From contig JAFAAS010000018.1 in assembly GCA_023426435.1 (NCBI GenBank), positions 3,767 to 67,766 on the forward strand: 64,000 bases of DNA, given 5' to 3'. Both the position numbers and the translations under genes were made by a program. The notes beneath the pieces were generated by a model. The model was not told where the DNA came from. It worked only from the letters and a program-made list of their open reading frames with translations, and did no database searches. Within the stretch, counting starts at the first letter, position 1; each line of letters opens with the position of its first letter. This document shows positions 25,501 to 33,434 of this stretch, one piece after another. This DNA comes from Verrucomicrobiota bacterium (GTDB lineage Bacteria > Verrucomicrobiota > Verrucomicrobiia > Opitutales > Opitutaceae).

Positions 25501-28500
25501 CGAACTCGAGGAGCTCGAACTGCTCGAGGACGATGAACTGCTCGAAGACGATGAGGACGAACTGCTGCTGGAGGAGCTCGAGGACGAGGAACTCGACGAA
25601 GACGACGTGCCGTCGGAGATCTCGACCGCGTTGACGGTGACGTCGCCGGTGCCGGCGATCTTCTGAACCGTCACACCGGAGAGGAAGTTCGCCGGGAGCG
25701 AGAATGCGTAGGCACTCGTCGAGGCATTGGAAACGGCGCCGGGCGTGTTGATGATTTCAACCAATTCTCCGTCGACCAGAATCGCGAAACTCGCGGCGCC
25801 TGAAGTCGAGTAGTTGATCGTCGCCGTGTAGTCGTCGCCCGCGACGCTGCGCATGAGATAACTCACGCGACGGCCGACGGCGGTGAGGACATTGGTGCCG
25901 TTGAACGGACTCACCGACCAGTAATTGGTGCCCGTGAACGTGAACGGCAGCGTTTGCCCGATGTCGAGCGGACGCGCGTTGTTCGAGAGGCTGGCGTTGT
26001 AAAGCGCCATCGCGCGCGGCGTCTGATCCGAGTGCGTGCTCGGATCGATATGCCCGAAGCGGAAGTCTTGATGCCAGACGTAGGTCGTTTGGAAAACGCC
26101 ACCGGTCTCCTCGAAGATCTCGTAGCTCTCGATCATCTCGGTGTAGAGCCGCGGATCGTAGAACGCCGGCTCCGCGAGCGGATGGGCCGCGGTCGAACCT
26201 TGCGGATCGCCGAACGCCGGACCGCCTTCGTAGGTGACGAACGGGATGCCGTAGGACGCGATCATGCGCGCATTGTTGGTCATCCGCGTCTTGAAGGTTT
26301 CGCGGTCCATCTGGCCGGTGGTCCAGACGCTGTCGATCGTCGCGCCCCCGGCCGCCGCACGGTAGTTGGCCGGACCCGCCCCCCAGAAGAAGTAACTCGG
26401 CGCAAGCCCTTCGGACGACGCGTAGTAGCCGCTGATGAAGTCGAGCCCATGAACGTCGTCGGTGTTGTTCTGCTTCACCTGATAACACCAGAGCGGGCGC
26501 ACGCGCGTCATCATCTGGTCGGGAAACACCGCGCGGAACAAGCGGCTCATTTGCGACGCCCGATACGCGGAGTAACGCAGGCGCAGGTTGCCGCCATTGC
26601 TGCTGACCTGTCCCGTGGAGGCGATGAATCCGTCGTAATTGAGCGGGTGATTCAGATCCGCGGTGACGAGCGCGATGCCGCGATTCGCGACGTAGGTGCT
26701 CTGCGGGAACGCGCCGCCCGTATTCCAATTTTCATTACTGTATTCGACATAGAGTTTAAGCTCGGGATTGAGCGGCGCCCACACTGGATCCGCCTGCGGC
26801 TCCGTGTAGGGGTTCACGCCGTCGCTGCCGTAGCGGAACATCTGAGCGACCTTCGTGATGTAGTCGTCATCCGCCATCGCGGGGAGGCAGATGTAGGCGT
26901 CGGTCATCGTCGCATTCGCGATGGCGATGACGTATTCCCACGCGACGCCCGTCTCGCGCATGTTGGAGCCGGCAACGCTGTAGGAGATCCGGCGATTCTG
27001 GAACTTGTCCGGCAGCCGGCGATCGCTCCACGCGATCTCCGGATTCGCGTTGATGTTGCTCGGATCCATGTAGCGGATGATGTCGAGCCGCGCGAGCTGG
27101 TCGCGCATGACGCGATCGACCACTTCGCCGGGCGCGTGCGATTCCGTCGCGCCGGGAGCGATGGGGCGCATCAGCTTCACGTTGCGCACGCCGCCATTTG
27201 TATTCGTGAGGCTCATACGGAGTTCCGTGGTCGGGGCGATGAGCGAGAGGGTGACGACGGACGAATCGGTGTTCGCATCGTAAACATTGCTCTGCACGAC
27301 CATCGCCGGACTCGTGAACGCAACCGTCGCCTGCCCTTCAAAAGTCAGCGTGTAGGTGCCGAGACGCGGGTTGGGTTGATTGTGCCAGAGCCAGATCCGC
27401 GCATCGGCGGTCGGCCATCCGTCGGCGTCGACGGGAACCGGATCCTCGGTGCTCAACTGCGCCCAGATGCGAATGCCCGCGGTGTTTTGAAGCGCGTCGG
27501 CGAGAATCGGGGGCAGCCAGTCGCGCACCCAGTGGAGATTCGTCGCGGCAATGCGCGGCAGTCCGGTTTCGGGCGTCGGCGCGGGGAGCGGAACGACATT
27601 GACCGTCGCTTCGTCCGTGAAACCGCCGTCGTCCGAGGTCACGCGGATCGTCGCGCTGCCGGTGGCTACGCCCGTGACACGACCGTCCTCGGTCACGGTT
27701 GCCACGCTCGGGTTCAAGCTCGTCCAGGTCACGTTCTTGTTGGCGGCGGCCTCGGGTTCCACCGTGACCGCGAACGGAACGGTTTGCCCGACGATCACAT
27801 CGCGCGAGTCCGGCAAAATCGTCACACTCGTGACCAGCGCCGGAACTACCTCAATGGCGGCTTGCGCGGTGAAATTCCCCTCCTCCGTCGTCACCGTGAT
27901 CGTGGCGGAACCGACGGCGAGGGCGGTGACCAGGCCGTTGGCGTCGACCGTCGCAACCTCTTCGTCGGAACTCGACCACGTGACGTTCTTGTTGATTGAA
28001 CTGCCGGGCTGGACCTCGGCGGTGAGTTGTCCGGTGTAGGAAACCTCGAGCGGAAGTTCGGTCGGCGACACGGTGACGCCCGTGACGGTTGGGAGTGTGA
28101 CCGTGACGTCGGACGCGGCGGTGAAACCACCGTCCTCCGTCGTAACGGTGATCGCAGCCGTTCCAACGGCGACGGCGGTGACGGTGCCGGACGCGTCGAC
28201 GGTGGCGACGTTTTCATCGGAACTGCTCCACGTGACGTTCTTGTTCCGGGCGCTCTCCGGCACGATCTGCGCTTCGAGGATCCGCGAGTTTCCGGGCAAC
28301 AGGAAGAACTCGGTCGGGGTCACGCTTACATCGGACACGGCCGAGGACGCCCACCCCATGCGCGAGATGTCGTGCACGATCGCACTGTTCGAAGTCGCGA
28401 CAAAATAGACCCCGATTGCGTCGACCGTCGCCGCCGTGGGCGCAACCGGCGACGAGAACGTCACGGCGAAATTATTGCCGCCATTCGCCGTGAAATCCCA

Positions 28501-29133
28501 CGGCTGCCATGTCGTGTTCGCCGTGGAGGAAAGAGGCCAATTGCCGTTGGTCGCGGAAAAACTCTCGACCGACACGTAATATTGTCCGGCCGCCCGCACG
28601 ACCTTGTGGAACTGCCCGCCGCCGCCGAGCGTGACGCGGGTATCGAGGGTCAACAGCAGATCTTCGAACGCCGTATCGGTTGCGGTGGGCCACACGATGA
28701 CGCCGTGGGCGCTTTTGGCGGCGGCGACATTGGCGTTGAAGCGAACGACGTCGGGATTGTCGTTTCCGCGCAACGCGATCGACGCGAGGAATTGATTCGG
28801 GGCCGTTTCGACATCGAAGCCCATCGAGAAGCCGCCGAGACTCGCGGGGGCCGCACCTCCGAAGGCGAGCGTATCGAAATATCGTAACACGCGCGTGTCG
28901 TTCGCGCCGGCCGTGCCGAGTCCCAGATCGAGGCCGGTCGTCGCGGTGCCGCTGAGATTGGGATTCGACGTGCCGGTGTAGGCGTTGAGCGTGCCGTCGA
29001 ACACGTAGGTTTGTGCGACGGCTTGGGCAGCGATGAACACGAGGGCCAGCACGGCGCCGGCGGAGCGGAAGAACGTGGCGCGCCGGCGGAGAGGCGCACA
29101 CGAGCGATGATGATCGAAGGATGCGGTTTTCAT
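19561..29133 (-). CDS. Giant secreted multimodular protein with two GH-A-like modules
   Basis: The product is 3190 residues. Modules in order: signal peptide (to about 46); lectin-like beta domain (47-260); three BIG2-type Ig domains (about 263-515, each with NKNVTW and VATV); GH-A-like module (about 524-1050, E801 in NENWN and E969 in VTYEGG) with a beta domain to 1176; 51-residue polyserine linker (1177-1227); second lectin-like domain (1230-1440); discoidin-like domain (1450-1620); 47-residue polyserine linker (1621-1667); discoidin-like domain (1670-1840); fibronectin type III (1845-1940); second GH-A-like module (1945-2320, E2091 in SNEVWN and E2243 in AYEGG); Ig domain (2321-2415); CBM9-like domain (2415-2610); He-PIG-type Ig (2612-2712); three MBG repeats (2712-2930); and a C-terminal region of LNGN repeats. 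Start 29133 begins the signal peptide. The frame is intact throughout. It is likely a cell-surface or secreted polysaccharide-processing protein. Module names are by pattern; limits are approximate. Confidence 0.8.
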   Translation of the reverse strand: MKTASFDHHRSCAPLRRRATFFRSAGAVLALVFIAAQAVAQTYVFDGTLNAYTGTSNPNLSGTATTGLDLGLGTAGANDTRVLRYFDTLAFGGAAPASLGGFSMGFDVETAPNQFLASIALRGNDNPDVVRFNANVAAAKSAHGVIVWPTATDTAFEDLLLTLDTRVTLGGGGQFHKVVRAAGQYYVSVESFSATNGNWPLSSTANTTWQPWDFTANGGNNFAVTFSSPVAPTAATVDAIGVYFVATSNSAIVHDISRMGWASSAVSDVSVTPTEFFLLPGNSRILEAQIVPESARNKNVTWSSSDENVATVDASGTVTAVAVGTAAITVTTEDGGFTAASDVTVTLPTVTGVTVSPTELPLEVSYTGQLTAEVQPGSSINKNVTWSSSDEEVATVDANGLVTALAVGSATITVTTEEGNFTAQAAIEVVPALVTSVTILPDSRDVIVGQTVPFAVTVEPEAAANKNVTWTSLNPSVATVTEDGRVTGVATGSATIRVTSDDGGFTDEATVNVVPLPAPTPETGLPRIAATNLHWVRDWLPPILADALQNTAGIRIWAQLSTEDPVPVDADGWPTADARIWLWHNQPNPRLGTYTLTFEGQATVAFTSPAMVVQSNVYDANTDSSVVTLSLIAPTTELRMSLTNTNGGVRNVKLMRPIAPGATESHAPGEVVDRVMRDQLARLDIIRYMDPSNINANPEIAWSDRRLPDKFQNRRISYSVAGSNMRETGVAWEYVIAIANATMTDAYICLPAMADDDYITKVAQMFRYGSDGVNPYTEPQADPVWAPLNPELKLYVEYSNENWNTGGAFPQSTYVANRGIALVTADLNHPLNYDGFIASTGQVSSNGGNLRLRYSAYRASQMSRLFRAVFPDQMMTRVRPLWCYQVKQNNTDDVHGLDFISGYYASSEGLAPSYFFWGAGPANYRAAAGGATIDSVWTTGQMDRETFKTRMTNNARMIASYGIPFVTYEGGPAFGDPQGSTAAHPLAEPAFYDPRLYTEMIESYEIFEETGGVFQTTYVWHQDFRFGHIDPSTHSDQTPRAMALYNASLSNNARPLDIGQTLPFTFTGTNYWSVSPFNGTNVLTAVGRRVSYLMRSVAGDDYTATINYSTSGAASFAILVDGELVEIINTPGAVSNASTSAYAFSLPANFLSGVTVQKIAGTGDVTVNAVEISDGTSSSSSSSSSSSSSSSSSSSSSSSSSSSSSSSSSSSSSSSSSSSSSSSSSSSGGPVTVTHVFDGTLNAYTTSNVQVNGTVSSDLDLGLGNAGANDTRELLAFSTSDLAFGATAPAAFGGFVMDVDVSPAPGSTVLALVLRNDTPEAIRFQSAVAGAKRSHAVALWPVSDAGMFDTVQLELSTRVVAGTGGAFHKVVRAGGKYYVSVESFATADSDWPLAPTTATTWQEWDFTANGGNNFAVEFTAPIAPTSEIVDAVGVYFVANTTGSIQMDLSRMGYVPGIVTPPEPESYRYLRFEATALAGNGQLQIGEIEWLVDGTRYPTTPLTSNNSAGVVVTSNYAFPGNAWRVFDHNNASNQTFFFISSGTTPLPVHITADLGETAISPNGVRISRASWSDNLTGLRISGSNDGANWTTLVEDDDALPDFALVDGVDQATYEFTPPPGGSSSSSSSSSSSSSSSSSSSSSSSSSSSSSSSSSSSSSSSSSSSSSSSGGLPVAQPYQYLRLWIDGSAVTSGTNAGRVFLREMRLLSGENQLPLTVPTSNTGNADYTISSSTANINAQDRPAFVFDRNVNSHWYINTADANNVANVNPQEMTVRFNNGPVYITGVRLEIPSYILASAFRLEGSNDGTAWTPLIQRTGLNSSDYPEVVVAGPPSVLAGTFEFASVPGNLDTDPPTVPSNVAVSSTSDLTANVSWTPSTDAGSGVSIYTIYVNDEFWTTSTSTDITLHGFSPESTYTVTITATDGLGNVSAASTPVQLTTGAGEPAVKSMQLGTGLWSDTAGMWREGVNFAAEWANYENSNPFSDAFLDDIRPFKVLRFMDWVATNNNWTVDWSERKQPDDQNQTVNPNFQEENIRAAHGVAVEWMIRLCNILDADMWFTIPHAVNDAYATQLGALIKQHLEPERKIYIEYSNEVWNADFAQAIYASDQGLALGLHQNVAETYSQNDTSLARARFYVKRTLELQAAFDAGFGADANNQIVYVLAGQAGASQSPKLHRDALADPVTNPTGRTIDVYSIAPYFGGSLNGGAPDILDQMINDIDTTVMNRVQTHYNVWSPLGIPLIAYEGGQHIVNFADAASRNPVMYSAYKHYLDAIAPYFEVFVHYNYPQGWSPLRAFGSKPSVGYPDLLSYKHRALTDWIELNPDSATGSVPIIVTQPQGASVGSGANVTLQILAIGSPPITYQWYRNGEPIVGETAATLTLSDLDLSLNGSTYHVVASNGAGSVQSETATLSVSEISIQHATGEIVVDGVGADEAWSAATAHALGNVSLGTVSGPADLSATYRATWDASGLYVFVDVTDDVLVADTTGSNPNEWMFDSVDLYIDATNAKQTFYSTGVGQYVYRWNGALEAASGNPSLAGITVASETTASGYTAEFHFPWSTLGVTPAAGDVIGFEVMINDNDTPGSTTRDGKIAWFGTADQAWSNPLLFGSVRLAGSPNSAPTISTTTLDNGTVGVAYEQTLSASGGNGALVWSIASGSLPDGLSLSTEGVIAGVPTAAGTSNVVVRVADSDSVEDPSDEATQSLTLVIDAGQASVTLGNLSQTYSGAPRAVSVATAPTGLDVDVTYDGSSTPPTNVGTYAVVATIADPNYTGSATGTLTITPAVAVVSLGNLSHTYDGSPKAASATTTPAGLAVVLTYDGSSTAPSEVGSYTVNAVVTDPNHVGSATGTLTIAEATATITFHGLRQAYDGTPKSVSVTTVPAGLPVTITYGGGSEAPTLPGTYEVEATIDSPSYSGAAIETLRITVTALVRRAPTLNGGLDGSVQVLNAESTTLNGNAWVSGDLLVRGTPTVRLNGRPVYGGTIDASGEASPSNHTITLNGNAALRHVVRRVDAIAMPSVSAPPAPTGTTNVSLNKASDNVGNWSKVRNLTLNGNAGTRTVPAGTYGTITINGNSSIILGVAGATEPAVYNLQGLVVNGNASVQVVGPVMLTLAQGVSFSGNVGANDHPEWLTLRVANGGVTLNGNVNLHGQVEAPSGTVTINGNSTLNGQVISDRLVINGQGALVQPDSE
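24133..24273 (-). repeat. Polyserine linker 2 coding tract (47 Ser)
   Basis: All 47 codons encode Ser but with mixed TCG, TCC, TCT, AGC and AGT codons, so the DNA is not a simple repeat. It separates two discoidin-like domains of the giant protein. Confidence 0.9.
25453..25605 (-). repeat. Polyserine linker 1 coding tract (51 Ser)
   Basis: All 51 codons encode Ser with mixed codons. It joins the first GH-A-like module to a second copy of the N-terminal lectin-like domain. Polyserine linkers of this kind are known in secreted polysaccharide-degrading enzymes of environmental bacteria. Confidence 0.9.
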
Positions 29134-29564
29134 TTTAATGGGGGCTTCGCCGTGGGTTCGGAACGTCGCGCGCGCCCGGCCAAGGCGGCGTGAAGCACAG
29201 GCAGCGGCGGCGCTCACGGGGAGCGTTCGATGGGCGGAAAAAGAAGAAACGGGGCAGCAGCCGCACGGGCTGCAGGCGGGCCAAAACGGGGGCGAATCAG
29301 GGCGCTCCGCGTCAGGGGCATTCTAGACCGGTCAAATAGGAGGGCGATTTAGAGAAGGCGCGCTGGAGGAACAACGGGGCGGGGGGCGCAGCGACGAAGA
29401 TGTCGCGAGGGGCGGAAAAGCGGGACGCTAACAATCGGAGTCCAAAAACCTGGAAGTAACAGTATCCTAACTTTGGAGACGAACGCGGGGTGCGGGTTGA
29501 ACATGGGAACGGGAGAGCGGCAGCCCGGCCAAGCCAGCCGGGCCGCCGCCATCTGCCCCACAAA
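29134..29564. other. Spacer upstream of the giant gene
   Basis: No gene is supported in these 431 bases between the giant gene start and the TonB receptor stop. A TAGAAT hexamer on the minus strand (29320-29325) is a weak -10 candidate without a convincing -35. A terminator-like hairpin for the TonB receptor gene is at 29523-29543. The two-arm spacing leaves a leader of about 180 bases if the candidate is right. Confidence 0.4.
29523..29543 (-). terminator. Hairpin after TonB receptor gene
   Basis: GCCCGGC and GCCGGGC form a 7-bp stem with a 7-base loop 22 bases downstream of the TonB receptor stop codon (minus strand). No T tract follows. Confidence 0.45.
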
Positions 29565-32500
29565 CTAGAACGTGAACGAACTGGTGATCGCCCAGCTGCG
29601 ACCTTCCTGGATGCGCATGGCACCGGGCGTGCCGTCGGGTTGCGCGTTGAGCGGGATGAGTTTGTTCTTCCCGAACGCGTTGTAGACATTCAGCTGGATG
29701 CGCCAGTTGATCTTATCGGTGAGCCGGCGGCTGTAGCTGATCCACAGGTCCGCGCGCGTTTCCGAGTCGGTGTTGAACGGAGCACCGAGATTGGGAACTT
29801 CCATCCCGTTGCTGTCGACCATCGGCGCGTAGTCGTAAGTCGCACCGTCTTCGTAGCGGACGGCGCCGCCGAGACCGATGCCGCGGAGAGCGCCTTCCTG
29901 GAACGAGTAGTTCGTCACCAGGTTCGCACGCCATTCGCGGATCTCGGGTTGCTTCTGGCCGTTGAGATGGCGGATCAGGCTGTATTGCCCCCAGAACGGA
30001 GCCCACACGCGACCGAAGACACCTTGCGGATTATTCGGCTGGCTGAAGATCGGCATATCGCCGGCCGGCGTGTTGCGGAAACGGTCGTCGATGAACTCGA
30101 GGAAGTTCACGAGCGACTCGCCCGGCACGCGGTCACGGATCGCTTCAGTCTTCGACGCGTTGATGGCGACGCGCCAGTTCGGCAGCGGATTCGCGGTGAA
30201 CTCGATCTCGAGACCCTTGGAGACCGAGTCCTCCGTGAACACGTGCGTGCCCGGACGACGGAGACGCACGGGATTGCTCGGCCCGTCGGGTCCGAACAGC
30301 GAGCCCTGCCAAACCGTCGCCGGCCCGAACTTCGGGAACGTCGCGTTCAAGTCGGCGAGGAAATCCCCGTAAGCGGGCATCACGACATTCATGAGCGCGT
30401 CAGGCCCACCTTTCGCGTCGGGGAAGCCCGTCGGCTGAATTTCGCCACGAAGCAGACGTCCGTAGGTTTCGGCCGAGGACCACATCGCTTGTTCGAACTG
30501 GAACCAGTTCGACAAGCTCCGCGTGAGCGTCGCGTCGCTGACCGATGTTTTGTATTTCGTCAGGCGAAGCGAGTAGCGGTTGTCCTTCGTCGCGAGGAGC
30601 ACGCCGTAGTCGGTCGTCTTGCCCGCGGGCGGAGGAAGAAGATCGCCGAAGAAATCGGTGCGGCCGGCGGAAGGCTGGAAGGATTCACCCTTGTTGTAGA
30701 ACAATGTGACCTTCAGCGGCAGGCGGTCTTCGCCGAGCATCTTGTGGAGGTGGGAAACCACGCTCCAGTTGCGCGATTCGACCGTTTGCGTCTGCGGCGT
30801 GACCGCATCGAAGTTGAACACCGAGGGATCGACATTCGCGTGGCTGTCGGCGCGATTCGGCGCGGTGAAGATCACCGCTTCGGATTTGTCCTCGCGCCAG
30901 CCGTAGGTGGCGACGATCGAATCTTTCCAGAAATGCCCCTGCCACACGGCGACGAGCGACTCGACGTTGAAGCGGTTCAACGTCGCGGAGAGCGTCGAGT
31001 AGTCGAGGCTCGCCTGCGTGCCGTCGAGCGGATCGATGAGGTTGAAGGTGCCGGTGGTCCAACCGCGGTAGTTCGCCGGGTTCTGTGACTGCGTGGTGTA
31101 TTGCGTCTGGTTGAAGCCAATGCCCGGCGCCCACGGATCGCCCGGATTCACCGAGGCGGGGGCAGTCCAGGTCGTATCGAAATAACGGATAGACTGACTG
31201 CCGGCGGGCGGAACGACGTAAGCATCGACGTTGCTCAGGTGCAGGCCATTCGCGAGCGAGGCGCCGCGCAGATCGCCGCTGATGTAGTAGCGGGGATTGA
31301 TGCGCGCCGGAACGCCGCTGATCGCCGCCGCGCTGCCGATGAGCGAGGTGAACGCGGCGTCGGGCTGGCGCAATTGGAACGTGCGCAGCTCGGAGTCGCG
31401 ATTGTCCTCCATCGCAACACCGGTCAGGCGATGCTTGCCGAGGATGCGGGCGAAGAGGTTGTCGTTGTTGCGAGCGAAGTTGTGCTCGCCGAAGAGCTGG
31501 GCGCGGAAGGCTTCGCGCTCGGTGCGGATCAGACGATTGCCACCGAGTGCCTCTTCCTCGACGTAGGCGCGGCCGACGTTCGGGTTCGGCGTGTTGTCGG
31601 GATTGACCTCGTTGATGTCGATCTTGATGCGGTTCCACCACGAGAGAATGCCGGTCTGCCCGCTCGTGCTTTCTTCGCGATGATACGTCACGTCGTAGCC
31701 GAGGCGGTTGTCGAGGAACGTCTGCGAAAGGCTGACATCCCAGGTGTCCCAGTCGGTGAACTCACGCTTGTTGGGGCCATCGAGGAGCTTGTTGTAGAAG
31801 TCGAAGATCCGCGGGTCGGTGATGGCCTTCGCATCGTAAGCGCCGATGCTGTAGAACGGAAGTTGTTCGCCTTGGGCGTAAGCCGCGGAGTTCTCGATCC
31901 AGAACGGCGAGAATGAGCGTCCCCAGATCGTCGTGTTGGTCGCGCCGACAAGGTTTCCGTTCGGCAGACGATCGACACCGACAACCTGGCCGGACGAGGT
32001 CAGCGCGCCCTGCGCGAGAACGTTGGGATAGATCCAGTGCGGAGCCTGACCGGCCCCGTTGAAAACATAGCGCGGCCCCAACTCGAAAATCGGAGCGAGC
32101 CACGGATTGTAGTTCGGATCGGTCGTCGCGTTGTTGAAGAGGTAGGGATTCACCGTCTGCCCGCCCTGCCCTCCCTCCGAACGCGGCACGAAGAACGGCG
32201 TGATCTGATCGATCGGCGCAACGAACCGCGGCCGATTGCTGTCGATTTTGCCGTGCTCGAAATTCGCCGAGATCTGGAGCGTGTTGGCGCGATTGTTCAG
32301 GAAACCGGGACGGTAAGTCACGGCGCCATACACGCGCTCGTCATCCTCAAACGCCGGATCCTGACGAAACTTCTGATGATCGCCGAGCAGCGCGATGCGG
32401 ACCGCGAGCTCCTGCGGGATGAGCACGTGGTTGTAATTCAACGACGCGCGCTTGCTGCCAAATTGATCGTAACGAAGTTCGACCGCGCCCGACGTGCGAT

Positions 32501-33125
32501 TCACGTTGGCCTGGTCGGTCGTGGCATTCACCACGCCCGCCGGACTGCCCAAACCGAAGAGGATGGCGTTCGGTCCGCGTTGAAGATCGACGCGACTGAC
32601 ATTGTAGCCGTCCCACGGCACGTCGGTGAGGAAGTAGTTGCGGGTGTTGTCGGCGGCAGTGAGACCGCGCACGCGGGTGTTGGCATTCGGGTTGCCGAAA
32701 CCGTTCTGCTCCTCCGTGCGTTCCGAGCCGATGCTCGCGCCGGAGAAATTGCCGCGGGGGCCGCCCACTTCCGTTCCGACCACATACGCGAGCAGCGTCT
32801 CGTTATCGGTCGCACCGATGTCCTGAAGAAACTCCTTCGTGACAACCGAGATCGCGGAACCGACGTCAGCGAGATCGGTGCGGATGCGCGTGCCAGCGAG
32901 CGTGTCGGCAGCTTGATATCCACGGTCGCGTTCGGACGAGACCGTGAACGGCGACAACACGATCACTTCATCTTCTAGAGCCTCGGCCGTTGGCGCGGGC
33001 GCCGCGGATTGCGCGTGGAGCGAGCCGATGCCGACAGCGGCAGCCAACAAGGCGGACAACGGAGTTCGCCTGGTCGCGAAAAGCCGGGCGTGTGTGGCCC
33101 GGTCGGGATTTCTGATTTGATGCAT
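29565..33125 (-). CDS. TonB-dependent outer-membrane receptor (1186 aa)
   Basis: The protein has a signal peptide (about 12-38, ALLAAAVGIGSLHAQ), then an N-terminal extension with VIVLSPFTVSSERDRGY, the hallmark region of verrucomicrobial TonB receptors that precedes the plug. The plug contains ISVVTKEFLQDIGA and LQRGPNAILFGLGSPAG. The rest is a 22-stranded barrel pattern ending in a C-terminal aromatic residue (SSFTF), needed for Bam insertion. No SusD-like gene is adjacent, as is usual in this phylum. At 1186 residues it is longer than most. The start at 33125 gives the signal peptide; the upstream open extension is Pro/Arg-rich. It sits between the giant enzyme gene and a symporter gene on the same strand, so it probably imports the product of those enzymes. 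Confidence 0.9.
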   Translation of the reverse strand: MHQIRNPDRATHARLFATRRTPLSALLAAAVGIGSLHAQSAAPAPTAEALEDEVIVLSPFTVSSERDRGYQAADTLAGTRIRTDLADVGSAISVVTKEFLQDIGATDNETLLAYVVGTEVGGPRGNFSGASIGSERTEEQNGFGNPNANTRVRGLTAADNTRNYFLTDVPWDGYNVSRVDLQRGPNAILFGLGSPAGVVNATTDQANVNRTSGAVELRYDQFGSKRASLNYNHVLIPQELAVRIALLGDHQKFRQDPAFEDDERVYGAVTYRPGFLNNRANTLQISANFEHGKIDSNRPRFVAPIDQITPFFVPRSEGGQGGQTVNPYLFNNATTDPNYNPWLAPIFELGPRYVFNGAGQAPHWIYPNVLAQGALTSSGQVVGVDRLPNGNLVGATNTTIWGRSFSPFWIENSAAYAQGEQLPFYSIGAYDAKAITDPRIFDFYNKLLDGPNKREFTDWDTWDVSLSQTFLDNRLGYDVTYHREESTSGQTGILSWWNRIKIDINEVNPDNTPNPNVGRAYVEEEALGGNRLIRTEREAFRAQLFGEHNFARNNDNLFARILGKHRLTGVAMEDNRDSELRTFQLRQPDAAFTSLIGSAAAISGVPARINPRYYISGDLRGASLANGLHLSNVDAYVVPPAGSQSIRYFDTTWTAPASVNPGDPWAPGIGFNQTQYTTQSQNPANYRGWTTGTFNLIDPLDGTQASLDYSTLSATLNRFNVESLVAVWQGHFWKDSIVATYGWREDKSEAVIFTAPNRADSHANVDPSVFNFDAVTPQTQTVESRNWSVVSHLHKMLGEDRLPLKVTLFYNKGESFQPSAGRTDFFGDLLPPPAGKTTDYGVLLATKDNRYSLRLTKYKTSVSDATLTRSLSNWFQFEQAMWSSAETYGRLLRGEIQPTGFPDAKGGPDALMNVVMPAYGDFLADLNATFPKFGPATVWQGSLFGPDGPSNPVRLRRPGTHVFTEDSVSKGLEIEFTANPLPNWRVAINASKTEAIRDRVPGESLVNFLEFIDDRFRNTPAGDMPIFSQPNNPQGVFGRVWAPFWGQYSLIRHLNGQKQPEIREWRANLVTNYSFQEGALRGIGLGGAVRYEDGATYDYAPMVDSNGMEVPNLGAPFNTDSETRADLWISYSRRLTDKINWRIQLNVYNAFGKNKLIPLNAQPDGTPGAMRIQEGRSWAITSSFTF

Positions 33126-33434
33126 GGGGTTATGTCTGGGTTGTGATGAGCACTCGCGCTGTAGCGGACGCGCAGTGCAAAACGGGTTGGGACTAAGCGG
33201 CGGGCATCTGCGGAAAGGCGGTCTTTCAAAAGGGGCCGCGGGCGGCGCCACCGCGGGAGGCGTCGTGCGGCAGGGGAATGGGCGGAGTCTCGCTCAACTT
33301 TCGTCCGCCTCAACCGCCTCACAATTCTTCCGGTTGAACAAATCGCGCGCGACCGACGCGTTTCGACCGTTGTCACATGTTTTCGGATACGACCGGCCCG
33401 CGGGCGAATGGGCTGCTCCGGTCCGCGGAGGACG
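33126..33434. other. Spacer upstream of TonB receptor
   Basis: This 309-base gap between the receptor start and the symporter stop should hold the receptor promoter. It contains a GC-rich block (33234-33262) and an AT-richer block (33325-33385), but no promoter, operator or terminator that I can defend. Confidence 0.4.

Noticed and set aside
25409..25666. Acidic Glu/Asp/Leu-rich small protein
   Set aside because: It is the antisense reading of the polyserine linker; its acidic run is a by-product of serine codons.
19576..28887. Several long plus-strand open frames opposite the giant gene
   Set aside because: They are antisense shadows with Arg/His/Asp bias; the giant minus-strand frame has recognised modules.
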